A stretch of 64,000 bases of DNA from Bordetella parapertussis (GTDB lineage Bacteria > Pseudomonadota > Gammaproteobacteria > Burkholderiales > Burkholderiaceae_C), in assembly GCA_945878355.1 (NCBI GenBank), contig CAMCTC010000011.1, forward strand, positions 14,810 through 78,809, written 5' to 3'. The position numbers and the translations under genes are program-made. Of the stretch, positions 40,576-50,686 are shown in pieces (position 1 is the first letter of the stretch; the number at the start of each line of letters is the position of its first letter). The notes under the pieces are model-generated. The model worked only from the letters and a program-made list of their open reading frames with translations, did no database searches and was not told the origin of the DNA.

Positions 40576-41309
40576 GCAGTCGCTCCCAGCGACAGGCCCA
40601 GCAGCCGTTGCTGCATGGCTTGATCTTCGGCCAACTCGGCCATGGTCCCGCGGTGTACGACCCGGCCGTTGTCCATCACCGCCACCTGGTCGCCCAAGGC
40701 CTGGGCCATCGCGAAGTTCTGCTCGACCAACAAGATGGTGGTGCGCTGGCGCTTGAGTTCATGGAAAGCGTCGATCAGGTTGCGGACGATGGAAGGCGCC
40801 AAGCCCTTGCTGGGCTCGTCGATCAATATCAGCAAACGCGGCTCGATGATGGCGCGGGCCACCGCCAGCATCTGCTTCTGCCCACCGGACAGCTTGCCCG
40901 CCGGGTAGAGCCAGAATTTCTTCAGCGCAGGGAAGAGCTCGAAGATCCATTCCAGCCGTCGGGTGTCGAGCTCGCCTGCGTGGCGCGCGGCGCGGGCGGC
41001 CAGCACCATGTTGTCCTTGACCGTCAGGTCGCTGAAGATGCCCATGCTCTCGGGCACATAGGCGATGCCCTGGGTCGCGATGTCAGGCGTGGCCTGGCCT
41101 TTGATCGACCGGCCCATGAAGCGCAACTCGCCCGCGCTGGCCGGCCACAGACCCATGATGGTTCGCAGCGTGGTGGTCTTGCCCGCGCCGTTGCGGCCCA
41201 GCAGCATCGTCACCTGGCCCTCGGGCACCGCGAAGTCGACACCGTGCAGGATGTGGTACGCGCCGATGTGGGTGTGTACGCCTCGCAGCACCAGGAATTC
41301 GTCGTTCAT
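40572..41309 (-). CDS. livF: Branched-chain amino acid type ABC ATPase LivF
   Basis: The 245-residue ATPase has Walker A GRNGAGKTT, signature LSGGQKQML and Walker B LLILIDEPSKGLAP, the LivF pattern. It overlaps livG upstream and livH downstream by 4 bp each, so the three are coupled in translation. Confidence 0.95.
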   Translation of the reverse strand: MNDEFLVLRGVHTHIGAYHILHGVDFAVPEGQVTMLLGRNGAGKTTTLRTIMGLWPASAGELRFMGRSIKGQATPDIATQGIAYVPESMGIFSDLTVKDNMVLAARAARHAGELDTRRLEWIFELFPALKKFWLYPAGKLSGGQKQMLAVARAIIEPRLLILIDEPSKGLAPSIVRNLIDAFHELKRQRTTILLVEQNFAMAQALGDQVAVMDNGRVVHRGTMAELAEDQAMQQRLLGLSLGATA

Positions 41310-42097
41310 GCGGGATGCCCTCCTGGCTCGGCGGCGGGGCCACCGAGGTAGGCTTGCTGCACGATAGGCGAGGCGATCACCGCCGTCGGCTCACCGTCGG
41401 CCACCAGTTGGCCGTTGTGCAGCACGATGATGCGGTCGGCCAGTTCACGCACCACGTCCATCTTGTGCTCGACCAGCAATATCGTGGCATCGCGTCGCGC
41501 CTTCAGCGCGCGGATCAGGTCCAGGATCACCGGCACCTCGTCAACGCCCATGCCAGCGGTCGGCTCGTCGAACATGAAGACCCGGGGGTCGAGCGCGATC
41601 AGCAACGCCACCTCGAGCTTGCGCTGGTCGCCATGCGGCAAGCTGCTGGCATGAGCCTGCGCCTTGTCGGCCAGCCGCACCTGGGTCAGGATGGCCTGCG
41701 CCTCGTCAATCCAGGCCTTGCGGTCGAGCCAGACACGCCAGAAGTCCACCCCGCCCCAAGCACCGCTCCGCCCGCGCCCAGCCTCGCGGGCCTGGATCGC
41801 CAAGCGCACGTTCTCAAGCACCGTCAGGTTGGCAAACAACTGGGTCAGCTGGAAGGCCCGACCCAGACCGCGCCTGGTGCGCAGCGGCGCCGACATTCGG
41901 GTGATGTCCTGCCCGTCGAGCAGCACCCTGCCCTCGCTGGCCGGCAGCTGGCCAGAGATCAGGTTGAAGAAGGTGGTCTTGCCCGCACCGTTGGGACCGA
42001 CGATGGCGGTGAGCGTGCCCGGCGCAAACGCACAGGACACATGGTCGACGGCCACGTGTCCGCCAAAACGGATGGTCAGGTCTTGGGTTTCGAGCAT
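41306..42097 (-). CDS. livG: Branched-chain amino acid type ABC ATPase LivG
   Basis: The 263-residue ATPase starts at ATG 42097 (MLETQDLTIRFGGHVAVD). It has Walker A GPNGAGKTT and the LivG-specific TRRGLGRAFQLTQLF region. The usual LSGG signature is replaced by LPHGDQRKLEVA, a substitution seen in LivG proteins, followed by Walker B VFMFDEPTAGMG. An in-frame upstream extension falls in the GC-rich gap and is not conserved. Confidence 0.94.
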   Translation of the reverse strand: MLETQDLTIRFGGHVAVDHVSCAFAPGTLTAIVGPNGAGKTTFFNLISGQLPASEGRVLLDGQDITRMSAPLRTRRGLGRAFQLTQLFANLTVLENVRLAIQAREAGRGRSGAWGGVDFWRVWLDRKAWIDEAQAILTQVRLADKAQAHASSLPHGDQRKLEVALLIALDPRVFMFDEPTAGMGVDEVPVILDLIRALKARRDATILLVEHKMDVVRELADRIIVLHNGQLVADGEPTAVIASPIVQQAYLGGPAAEPGGHPA

Positions 42098-42191
42098 GGG
42101 GTGCGTTCGCCGGCCCGAGGGCCGGCGCATCGACAGTCTGACTGGAGCCCTCTCCCGGAGGGGGCTGGGGGAGTACAACGGACGGGAATCG

Positions 42192-42240
42192 AGGTCCCGA
42201 CCGGAATCAGCGCATCAGCGCTGATTCCGGATCGGGACCT
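42192..42240. terminator. Large stem-loop at the livK stop codon
   Basis: A 21-bp stem with one bulged A pairs 42192-42212 with 42219-42240 around a 6-nt loop. The livK stop codon (42215-42217) lies in the loop, so the stem uses the last codons of livK. There is no T-run. It could be a stabilising 3' end that raises livK over the distal genes, or an attenuator. Confidence 0.75.
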
Positions 42241-43438
42241 GCATTTCTTCGGCCTTGATCTCCCGCACCAATTCCGGCACGCCCCAGGCAAAAGCCGGGT
42301 CCACCTTGATCTTGAAGTGGTACATGTCCTGCAGCGCCTGGTGGTCTTCCTTGCGAAACACCATCTTGCCCTTGGGCGTCTGGAAGCTCATGCCCTCCAT
42401 CGCCGCGATCAGCTTGTTGGTGTTGGTGTCACCCTTGGTCCGCTTCAGCGCCTCGACGACCGCGATCGCCGCGCTCATGCCACCGGCGGTGAAAAAATCG
42501 GGCGGCGACTTGTACTTGGTGTAGTGGTTGGCCACCAGCCACTCGTTGACCGGGTTCTTCGGTATGCCGAAGTAGTAGTACAGCCCGCCTTCCATGCCGG
42601 GGAACTGCTTGTAGGCGGTCATCGCCGGCAGGATGTTGCCGCCGGTGGCGATCTCGATGTTGTGGCGCTTGAAGTCGAGGTCGGCAATCTTGAACGGGTT
42701 GCCGCCAGCCCAGATGATCCAGACGATCTTGCGACCTGGCTGGTCCTTGAGCTTGTCAATGATGCGCTGGGCGGCGGCGGTGAAATCTGTGGTTGCTGCG
42801 GGCAGGTATTCCTCGTGCGCGAGCTTGGACTTCTTCAGCGCTTCCCGGAAAGCCTTGACGCCGTCCTTGCCGAAAGCGTTGTCCTGCGCCAGCGTGACCA
42901 GCGTGGTGCCAAGCTTGTCCAGCGCCACCGCGTTGGCGATCGCGTCCTGGCTGGAGTTGCGGCCGGTGCGGAAGATGTACTTGTTCCACTTGTCGCCCGT
43001 GATCGAATCGGCCACCGCGGGCTCGACCAGCAAGATCTTCTTGTACTCCTCGGCCACCGGCAGCATGGCCAGCGCGACGGGCGATGCGGTCGGACCAACC
43101 GCGATGTCGACCTTGTCGTCAGCATAGGCTGCGGCCAGCGCGCTCTTGCCCACGTCAGCCTTGCCCTGGTCGTCCTTCTCGATCACCACCAGCTTCTTGC
43201 CCTCGACCGAGAAGCTGCCGCCGGTGGCGTAGTCGAGGCCGAGGTTGAAGCCGATGATGGTTTGCTTGGCGTAGGCCTCCAGCGGGCCGCTCTTGCTGGC
43301 GATCAGCGCGATGCGGATCTCGGCAGGTTTTTGCGCGATAGCGGCTGCAGGCAGCAACAGGTTGGCGCCAAGGGCTGAGATCGCCAGCGAGAGGGTGCTC
43401 AGCGCAGCTTGGCGGCGCGAATTGGAAGTTTTGGTCAT
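42215..43438 (-). CDS. livK: Branched-chain amino acid type substrate-binding protein LivK
   Basis: This periplasmic type-I binding protein has 407 residues, with a signal peptide (about 1-35, ending AAAIAQ). ATG 43438 is preceded by AGGAG 6-10 bp upstream, which decides the start. IRIALIASKSGPLEAYAKQTIIG and VGPTASPVALAMLPVAEEYK match the family. The ligand may be an amino acid, amide, urea or aromatic acid, as this family is broad. It is the first gene of livK-G-F-H-M. Confidence 0.93.
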   Translation of the reverse strand: MTKTSNSRRQAALSTLSLAISALGANLLLPAAAIAQKPAEIRIALIASKSGPLEAYAKQTIIGFNLGLDYATGGSFSVEGKKLVVIEKDDQGKADVGKSALAAAYADDKVDIAVGPTASPVALAMLPVAEEYKKILLVEPAVADSITGDKWNKYIFRTGRNSSQDAIANAVALDKLGTTLVTLAQDNAFGKDGVKAFREALKKSKLAHEEYLPAATTDFTAAAQRIIDKLKDQPGRKIVWIIWAGGNPFKIADLDFKRHNIEIATGGNILPAMTAYKQFPGMEGGLYYYFGIPKNPVNEWLVANHYTKYKSPPDFFTAGGMSAAIAVVEALKRTKGDTNTNKLIAAMEGMSFQTPKGKMVFRKEDHQALQDMYHFKIKVDPAFAWGVPELVREIKAEEMQVPIRNQR

Positions 43439-43463
43439 GCGGAATCTCCTGCTACTGGTTTTG

Positions 43464-43478
43464 TCGAGCGTCGCTCGA
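43464..43478. promoter_or_regulatory. 15-bp palindrome in the livK leader
   Basis: TCGAGCG-T-CGCTCGA is a perfect 7+7 inverted repeat 26 bp upstream of the livK ATG. It could be an operator or a leader hairpin. The rest of the 299-bp gap up to the hydrolase gene shows nothing else that I can support. Confidence 0.4.
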
Positions 43479-43737
43479 GCTCGATCTTGACACGCATTAG
43501 GCCAGCCCAAGCCGATGCGTTGTCAGATTGCTGCAAACTCGTGTCTATCCTTGACTTGGCGTGGGCATTGCCTGCCCTGTCAATTCATGGGTTAGCCAGA
43601 TGTCGGCAGCGCCACGACCGAAAGACCTTTTCTGATGCCAGTGCCTGCGCGGGTCGCTGCCGTGGCTAGACCGATCACCCTCCGCCGACACCGCTGGGCC
43701 GGCGACAATTCGCACAGACCGACTTCAAGCGCTTGCG

Positions 43738-44550
43738 ATGGCCACGCGACACCCTCACCAAGGCAGCCCTGCGCGCCTGCATTCCTTGCTGGAGTGGCGC
43801 GCGCTGGTCGAGATCGCGATGCTGCCTTTCACCTGGCCCTTGCTGGGCGCAGCGCCGAAGGGCGACGGCCACCCGGTGTTGTTGCTGCCGGGCTTCATGG
43901 CTGACGAGATCACCCTGGTCGCGCTCAAGACCTTTCTGCGTGGCCGGGGCTACAAAGTCCAGACCTGGGGGCTGGGCCGCAACATCGGTTTCCAACGCCG
44001 CCATGCCGAGGCGCTGGAGCAGAAGATCCGCCACCTGCACCACCAGACCGGCCGCAAGGTCAGCCTGGTGGGCTGGAGCCTGGGGGGCGTTTTTGCACTC
44101 TATGGCGCGCACCAAGCCAGCGAATGCGTGCGCCAGATCATCACGCTGGGCAGCCCGGTCAGCGTCGACGCCGAGGGCAGCCAATCGCCGCCACTGGTCA
44201 AGGCGCTCTACAGAATGATCGCCCACCCGATGGGCACCGACGTGCATGTGATGCAGCCGCGCGCCAAGAAACTGCGCGAACACCTGCTGCCGGACCTGCC
44301 GATGAGTTGCCTGTATTCGATCAGCGACGGCGTGGTGCCGCCGCAGGAGGCCACGGTGCAGGGTCTGGACGCGCGCTGGGAAAACATCCGCGTCGCCGGC
44401 AGCCACAGCGGCCTGGGCTTCAACGCGATGGTGTTGTGCATCGTCGCCGACCGACTGGCCCAGGCCGAGGGCCGCTGGCAGGGATTCAATCCGGCCGGCT
44501 TGCCTGGCATGGTCTACCGCTTGATGACCCATGCGGCGCTGCCGATCTGA
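43738..44550 (+). CDS. Alpha/beta hydrolase
   Basis: This 270-residue hydrolase has nucleophile Ser114 in GWSLGG, acid Asp197 in SISDGVVPP and His223 in GSHSGLGFN, a complete triad. The oxyanion strand HPVLLLPGFMAD is also clear. It resembles esterases related to PHA synthase and lipase families; the substrate is unknown. No signal peptide is seen. It runs convergently into a WS/DGAT-family gene 18 bp away, so a shared role in neutral lipid turnover is possible. Confidence 0.88.
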   Translation: MATRHPHQGSPARLHSLLEWRALVEIAMLPFTWPLLGAAPKGDGHPVLLLPGFMADEITLVALKTFLRGRGYKVQTWGLGRNIGFQRRHAEALEQKIRHLHHQTGRKVSLVGWSLGGVFALYGAHQASECVRQIITLGSPVSVDAEGSQSPPLVKALYRMIAHPMGTDVHVMQPRAKKLREHLLPDLPMSCLYSISDGVVPPQEATVQGLDARWENIRVAGSHSGLGFNAMVLCIVADRLAQAEGRWQGFNPAGLPGMVYRLMTHAALPI

Positions 44551-44568
44551 AAGCTCTGCAGACAGGGC

Positions 44569-46041
44569 TCAATGTCGGCTGACCCGCGCCGCGCCGGTCG
44601 AGCGGCGCTGGCCGACGGATCGGCGACGAAGCGAACGTGCCAGCGCCAGATACTCCTGGAAGCTGTCACGCAGACACAAGGCAAAGACCTCCGGATCGGG
44701 CATCAGCTCGCGGCAAGAGGTGGGCGAGATCACGACCCGGCCGTCGTAACGGGTGATGGCATAGGCCAGCCCCAAGCCGTCGCTGATCGGCAGGATCGCC
44801 GAGTAATAAGTCATTCGCGCGCCACAGAGAAACAGTGGCTGGTCGGGCGCCGGCACCTCGGTGATCGTGCAATTGGCTGGCGGCGTTCGGCTGCCAAGCC
44901 GGGCACCGGCGCGCCGGACCCACCGGCGCGACCAAGCCAGCAACGCAGCCGAGGCCTGCTCACCGAGCTCGGCCAAATCACGGTTGCCCAGCAGCCGCGC
45001 GACCGGGTCCGGCACGACATCGGCCTGAGCCCGGATCGCGGCCAGGCGTTGCGCCGCGTCGGCGATGTCAGTGCCCAGGCGCAAATGGCGCCATGTCAGC
45101 CTGGCGCCGTCGACCTCATTGGCCGACACCGGCATCGGCAGGATCGCGGCCAAGCTATGTCCGGCGGGCAATTCGCCTTGGGCGTCGAGGTAACGGCGCA
45201 AGCCGCCGCCACACACCGCCAGCACCGCATCGGCTATCGTCGCGCCGTCGACCAGCCGGCGGATGTCGTCGAACTCGGCCTCGGTGAAGCGCCGGGTCTC
45301 GAACACCCGATGCGGCGAGACCACCGAGTTGAATCGCGTGACCGGCAGGTTTTCGGGCCGCAACAGCATCTCGCTGGCCAGCGCCACCGCCGCCGGCGCC
45401 AAGTGGGTGACCACCTTCAACAAGGGCCGCACCAGGCGCAGCGGCGCGGTCGCCGTCTGCAGCAGGCCGTGGCCGGCCAGCGACAGCAGCCCCGGCGCCG
45501 AATCGGCAAACCAGGGCTCGGGCGGGCCCTCGGGGTCAGGCTGGGCGCTGCGGTCCAGCAGCATCGCCGTCAGCTCGCTGAGCTGGTTCAACTCGACCGC
45601 CGCCAGATGGGTCTTGAGCAGCAACGCGAAACTGCCTGGTGAGAGGTCGAGAAAGCCATCAAGGCCCTCGATCACATAGACCTCCCACAGCGGCCGGTCC
45701 AGGTCCAGCGCGCGGGCGTGGATGCGCGACGTCTGGATGCAGAACTGACGCCAGTCGCCCGGCTTGGGCAGCGCGATGTGGCGGACGTGGTACTCAAGGT
45801 CGAAGTTCTCGTCGTCAATCCAGTACGGACGGTCCAGGCCCATCGGCACGCGCAGCAAGCGCTGGCGGAACAGCGGTGCACCTTGCAGCCGCCGCGCGAT
45901 GTGCGCCAGCACGCTCTTGAACCTGACCCTCGCGCCGGGCGCGGTGGACTGGTCGAAGATGTGCAACAGGCTGAGGTTGGCGTTCGAGCGCGCGGTGTCC
46001 GAATACAGAAAACCGGCGTCATGCCCGCTGAGTTGGCGCAT
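44569..46041 (-). CDS. WS/DGAT-family acyltransferase with a degenerate HHxxxDG motif
   Basis: Family members join acyl-CoA to fatty alcohols or diacylglycerol to make wax esters or triacylglycerol. The start MRQLSGHDAGFLYSDT and the second-half features (NCTITEVPAPDQPLFLCGARM, YAITRYDGRVVI) are typical, and the 490-residue length is normal. The catalytic motif, however, reads HLAAVEL at residues 145-151: the second histidine is Leu, Asp is Glu and Gly is Leu. Loss or change of activity is therefore likely. ATG 46041 is chosen because the family starts there; the in-frame extension upstream is not conserved. The reading frame is intact, so the protein is under selection or only recently changed. 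Confidence 0.85.
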   Translation of the reverse strand: MRQLSGHDAGFLYSDTARSNANLSLLHIFDQSTAPGARVRFKSVLAHIARRLQGAPLFRQRLLRVPMGLDRPYWIDDENFDLEYHVRHIALPKPGDWRQFCIQTSRIHARALDLDRPLWEVYVIEGLDGFLDLSPGSFALLLKTHLAAVELNQLSELTAMLLDRSAQPDPEGPPEPWFADSAPGLLSLAGHGLLQTATAPLRLVRPLLKVVTHLAPAAVALASEMLLRPENLPVTRFNSVVSPHRVFETRRFTEAEFDDIRRLVDGATIADAVLAVCGGGLRRYLDAQGELPAGHSLAAILPMPVSANEVDGARLTWRHLRLGTDIADAAQRLAAIRAQADVVPDPVARLLGNRDLAELGEQASAALLAWSRRWVRRAGARLGSRTPPANCTITEVPAPDQPLFLCGARMTYYSAILPISDGLGLAYAITRYDGRVVISPTSCRELMPDPEVFALCLRDSFQEYLALARSLRRRSVGQRRSTGAARVSRH

Positions 46042-46274
46042 CGTTTTGAGCTGAGTTATGGCTGCGTAGGTGTTTCTGCAGATCGATGGCCAATCCATCG
46101 GCACCAGCCCATCGGCACCCGCATTACCAGACCAGTATCGCCAGCAGTCCCTAGAGCGCGAAACCCAATCCACGCGAAGGCCTCTAGCTTGTGCACACCG
46201 ATTGCGGTGAGCCCACGAGCCGCACCTGCGCAAAGTCAAGACGCTCGGCGGCTCAGCGCTGCAGCATCGCCGTG
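46042..46274. other. Divergent intergenic region
   Basis: This 233-bp gap lies between the WS/DGAT-like gene and the ABC exporter. It has a direct repeat CCATCGGCAC at about 46096 and 46109 and a small inverted repeat GATGG-CCAAT-CCATC. No promoter could be assigned with confidence. Confidence 0.4.
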
Positions 46275-47006
<732 letters not shown>

Positions 47007-47016
47007 TCGCACGGGC

Positions 47017-49416
47017 ATGAAGGTACTGGACCGCAAGCTGCTGCGCGACCTGCGCGCGATGTGGAGCCAGGCTTTGACGATCGCGCTGGTGGTGGCCAGC
47101 GGACTCGGCGGCTTCCTGACCAGCCTGTCGGCGGTCGACTCGCTGGCTGCGGCGCGCGACGAGTTCTACGTCCAGGGCCGCTTCGCTGACCTGTTTGCCA
47201 ACGTCAAACGCGCGCCGCAGGCCTTGGCCGAGCAGCTGCGCGCGCTGCCCGGCGTGGCCGATGTCCAGACCACGGTCGAGCAGATCGTGCGCATCCAGCT
47301 CGCTGGCAGCAGCGACCCGGTGCTGGGCCAGCTGATCGGCATCGACCGCTTGCAACCGCCGCGGCTCAACCTGGTCAGCGTGGTGGCAGGCCGCGCGCTG
47401 TTCGACGGCGGGGATAGCGCCGGCCAATCAGGCGGCGCCGACAACGCCATCGACGCGCTGGTGTCTCAGGGTTTTGCCCAGGCACGCGGCTTGAAGCCTG
47501 GCGCCAGCTTGTCCGCGCTGATCAATGGCCGGCGCCGCGCGCTGCGCATCGTCGGTATCGCGATGTCGCCGGAGTTCATCTTCGCCGGCCTTTTCGGCAT
47601 GCCCGACCAGCGCGGATTCGGCATCTTCTGGGTCGACCAGGCAACGCTGGCAGCGGCTTACGACATGCAGGCCAGCTTCAACACGCTGGCGGTGCGGCTG
47701 ACGCCCGCCGGCGCGCGAACGCTGTCGGATCGCGCAGTGATCGCCGAGCTGGCTCTGCCGCTGGCGCGCTATGGCGGTGCGGCGCCGCGACCACGCGCCG
47801 AGCAAAGCTCACACGCGATGCTCGACAACGAGATCAAGGAGCAGCGCGTGCTCGGTACCGTGCTGCCCAGCATCTTCCTCGGCGTCGCAGCATTCTTGCT
47901 CAACGTCGTGGTCTCGAGGCTGGTCGCCACCCAGCGCGAGCAGATCGCAACGCTGAAGGCGCTGGGTTACCCGAACCGGACCATCGCCGCGCACTACCTC
48001 AAGCTGGTGCTGGCGATCGTCGGATTGGGGCTCGTGCTGGGCGTGCTGCTAGGGCATTGGCTGGGCGGTCTTTTCATGTCACTCTATGCCGAGGTCTTTC
48101 ATTTCCCCAGCTTCGTACACCGGGTTTCGCCAAACTTGGTGGCGCTGGCCGGCAGCATCACGGCCATCACCGCAGTGGCTGGCACCTTGTCGGCGATCCT
48201 GGCCACGGTGCGGCTGACGCCTGCCGAGGCGATGCGCCCGCCCGCACCAGGGCAGTTCAAGCCCACCGTCGCAGAGCGCCTGGGCCTGACCCGGCTGAGC
48301 CCGGCGCTGCGAATGATCCTGCGCAACATGGAGCGCCGACCCCTGCGCACCGGGATCGGCATCGTCGGCGTCGCCGCGGCGGTGGCCATTGTCGTGATGG
48401 GCAATTTCTTTCGCGACGCGATCGAGGTGATCGTCGACAGCAGCTTCACGCTGTCGATGCGCAGCGACGTCTCGGTCTGGCTGACCGAGCCAGCCGATGA
48501 CCGCGTGGCGCTGCAGCTGGCACGCCTGCCCGGCGTGCTGGCCGTGGAGTCGTCGCGCCAACTCAGCGCCACCTTGGTCCACGGTCACCGCCGCGAGCGG
48601 GTGCAACTGCGGGCCGTGCCAGCCGTGCCCGAGCTGCACCGCATCGTCGATGTCGATGGCCGCGCCGCCAGACCGACCGGTGACGGCCTGCTGCTGACCG
48701 ACCGCTTGGCCGACAAGCTCGGCTTGCGCGTTGGCGAGCGCGTGCGGGTCGAGATCGAGCAAGGCAAGCGGCGCGAGTTGACGCTGGTGGTGAACGGCAC
48801 GGTGCGCGAAATGATGGGCCTGAACGCCTACATGCAGCGCGACGCGCTGAACCAGGCGCTGGGCGACGGCGACCTCTCCAACGGCTTCGTGCTCTCGCTC
48901 GAACGCGGCAGCGAAACTGCTTTTCTGGCCGCGACCCAGGCTTTGCCGCGCGCGGCCGGCAGCTTCAGCAAGGCCACGATGCTGCGCAACATGCAGGAGC
49001 TGACGGCCCGCAACATCTTGATCATGAGCAGCGTGCTGACCGCCTTTGCGACCGTGATCGCGGTCGGCGTGGTCTACAACAACGCCCGCATCGCGCTGGC
49101 CGAGCGAGCCTGGGAATTGGCCAGCCTGCGCGTGCTGGGATTTACCCGAGGCGAGGTCAGCGCACTGCTGCTGGGCGAGATGGCGATCGTGATCGCGATC
49201 GCGCTGCCGCTGGGCATGGTCATGGGTTGGGCGCTGGTGCACTTGATCGCTGGCCTGCTCAAGAGCGACCAATTCTTCTTTCCCGTGTTGATCCAGCCCC
49301 GAACCTATGCAACGGCCGCGATCGCGGTGCTGGCCTCGGCCGCCGCCAGCGCGGCGGTGGTGCGGCGGCGTATCGACCGCATCGACATGGTCTCGGCGCT
49401 CAAGGTCCGGGAATAG
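47017..49416 (+). CDS. FtsX-like ABC transporter permease
   Basis: The 799-residue permease has two FtsX units: an N-terminal anchor (about 20-40), a periplasmic domain, three helices at about 280-400, then a second anchor near 445-465, a second periplasmic domain and three helices at about 670-790. Both units carry the QIATLKALGYPNRTI or ELASLRVLGFTRGEV type cytoplasmic motif. One polypeptide with eight helices is the LolCE/DevC-like duplicated arrangement. Together with the ATPase and adaptor it should form a mechanotransmission exporter from the periplasm or inner membrane outward. Confidence 0.92.
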   Translation: MKVLDRKLLRDLRAMWSQALTIALVVASGLGGFLTSLSAVDSLAAARDEFYVQGRFADLFANVKRAPQALAEQLRALPGVADVQTTVEQIVRIQLAGSSDPVLGQLIGIDRLQPPRLNLVSVVAGRALFDGGDSAGQSGGADNAIDALVSQGFAQARGLKPGASLSALINGRRRALRIVGIAMSPEFIFAGLFGMPDQRGFGIFWVDQATLAAAYDMQASFNTLAVRLTPAGARTLSDRAVIAELALPLARYGGAAPRPRAEQSSHAMLDNEIKEQRVLGTVLPSIFLGVAAFLLNVVVSRLVATQREQIATLKALGYPNRTIAAHYLKLVLAIVGLGLVLGVLLGHWLGGLFMSLYAEVFHFPSFVHRVSPNLVALAGSITAITAVAGTLSAILATVRLTPAEAMRPPAPGQFKPTVAERLGLTRLSPALRMILRNMERRPLRTGIGIVGVAAAVAIVVMGNFFRDAIEVIVDSSFTLSMRSDVSVWLTEPADDRVALQLARLPGVLAVESSRQLSATLVHGHRRERVQLRAVPAVPELHRIVDVDGRAARPTGDGLLLTDRLADKLGLRVGERVRVEIEQGKRRELTLVVNGTVREMMGLNAYMQRDALNQALGDGDLSNGFVLSLERGSETAFLAATQALPRAAGSFSKATMLRNMQELTARNILIMSSVLTAFATVIAVGVVYNNARIALAERAWELASLRVLGFTRGEVSALLLGEMAIVIAIALPLGMVMGWALVHLIAGLLKSDQFFFPVLIQPRTYATAAIAVLASAAASAAVVRRRIDRIDMVSALKVRE

Positions 49417-49431
49417 ACCGAGGACCCCGCG

Positions 49432-50631
49432 ATGAAACGCCGAACGATGATCGTCACTGCTTTGGCTGGGGCGGCACTGCTGGCGCTGCTGACCTGGGCT
49501 TTTGCGCCCAACCCGGTGGCGGTCGAACTGGCCGCTGTCAGCCTGGGCCGTTTCGAACAAGCCATCGTCGAGGACGGCCGCACGCGGCTGCGCGAACGCT
49601 ACAACGTCAACGCCCCGCTGGCAGGCCGGCTGGCGCGCATCACGCTGCGCGAGGGCGATGCGGTGGCCGAAGGCGCAGCCCTGGCGCTGATCACGCCGGT
49701 GCTTGCGCCGCTGCTCGACGAGCGCAGCCGGGCCGAGCTGGTCGGCCGACGCGACGCCGCGCAGGCCGGCGTGCAACGCACTGCGGTCTTGATCGAGCAA
49801 CAGCGCACGCTGCTGGCCCAGGCCCGCAACGAGTTGCAGCGCAGCGAGCAGCTCGCTGGCCAGGGCTTTGTCGCCCCGACCAAGCTCGACGCCGACCGGC
49901 TGGCGCTGCAGGCCGCGCAGCAAGCGCTGGAAGCGGCACAGCAAACCCGCCATGTGGCCGAGCACGAGCTCGAAGTTGCGCGTGCGGCGCTGCAGGCTCA
50001 GCAGTCAGGCGCCAGCGCCGGCTTCTTGCTGCGATCACCGGTGGCAGGCCGGGTGTTGAAGGTGGCGCAAGCCAGCGAGACCACGGTCGCACTAGGCACA
50101 GCGCTGCTCGAAATCGGCGACACCGCGCAGCTAGAGATCGTCGCCGAACTGCTGACCACCGACGCGCTCCAGGCCAAGCCAGGGGCGGCGGTGCAAATCG
50201 ACCGCTGGGGCGGCACGGGGTTGTTGCAGGGCCGCTTGCGCAGTGTCGAGCCCGCGGCCTTCACCAAGGTCTCGGCGTTGGGCGTGGAGGAACAGCGCGT
50301 CAAGGTGCTGATCGACCTGAGCAGCCCGGTGCCGCCGGCACTGGGCGATGGTTTTCGGGTCGGCGTTCGAATCCTCAGCCTGGTCCAGGACGGCGCAATG
50401 ATGGTGCCTGTCAGCGCGGTGTTCCCGCAACCCGGCCAGCCCGGCGCGATGGCGGTGTTCGTCGCCGAATCCGGCCGAGCAAGACTGCGTGCCGTGACGC
50501 TGGGCGGGCGCAACAACAGACAGGCCTGGGTGCGCAGCGGCCTGAGCGCAGGCCAGGCGGTGATCGAGTACCCGCCGGCAGCGGTGGCCGAGGGTGTGCG
50601 CATCAAGTCACGCCAAGTGCCGGGGTCTTGA
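49432..50631 (+). CDS. HlyD/RND-type periplasmic adaptor
   Basis: The 399-residue adaptor has an N-terminal anchor (about 7-24), a split lipoyl domain (YNVNAPLAGRLARITLREGD and FLLRSPVAGRVLKVAQ), a long coiled-coil hairpin rich in Ala/Gln/Leu (about 105-195) and beta-barrel and membrane-proximal domains. It bridges the permease to an outer membrane TolC-type channel, which is not encoded here. It lies 15 bp after the permease. Confidence 0.92.
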   Translation: MKRRTMIVTALAGAALLALLTWAFAPNPVAVELAAVSLGRFEQAIVEDGRTRLRERYNVNAPLAGRLARITLREGDAVAEGAALALITPVLAPLLDERSRAELVGRRDAAQAGVQRTAVLIEQQRTLLAQARNELQRSEQLAGQGFVAPTKLDADRLALQAAQQALEAAQQTRHVAEHELEVARAALQAQQSGASAGFLLRSPVAGRVLKVAQASETTVALGTALLEIGDTAQLEIVAELLTTDALQAKPGAAVQIDRWGGTGLLQGRLRSVEPAAFTKVSALGVEEQRVKVLIDLSSPVPPALGDGFRVGVRILSLVQDGAMMVPVSAVFPQPGQPGAMAVFVAESGRARLRAVTLGGRNNRQAWVRSGLSAGQAVIEYPPAAVAEGVRIKSRQVPGS

Positions 50632-50686
50632 GTCGCCAAGCCCGCTGCCAGTGCCGGATCGGCCGCCGCCCCACCAGAATCTGGCC

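Noticed and set aside
41315..43378. 687-codon plus-strand frame
   Set aside because: Antisense to livG and livK, both of which have clear motifs, a signal peptide and a ribosome binding site.
44569..46041. WS/DGAT pseudogene
   Set aside because: The motif is degenerate but the frame, length and other conserved blocks are intact, so it is called as a CDS.
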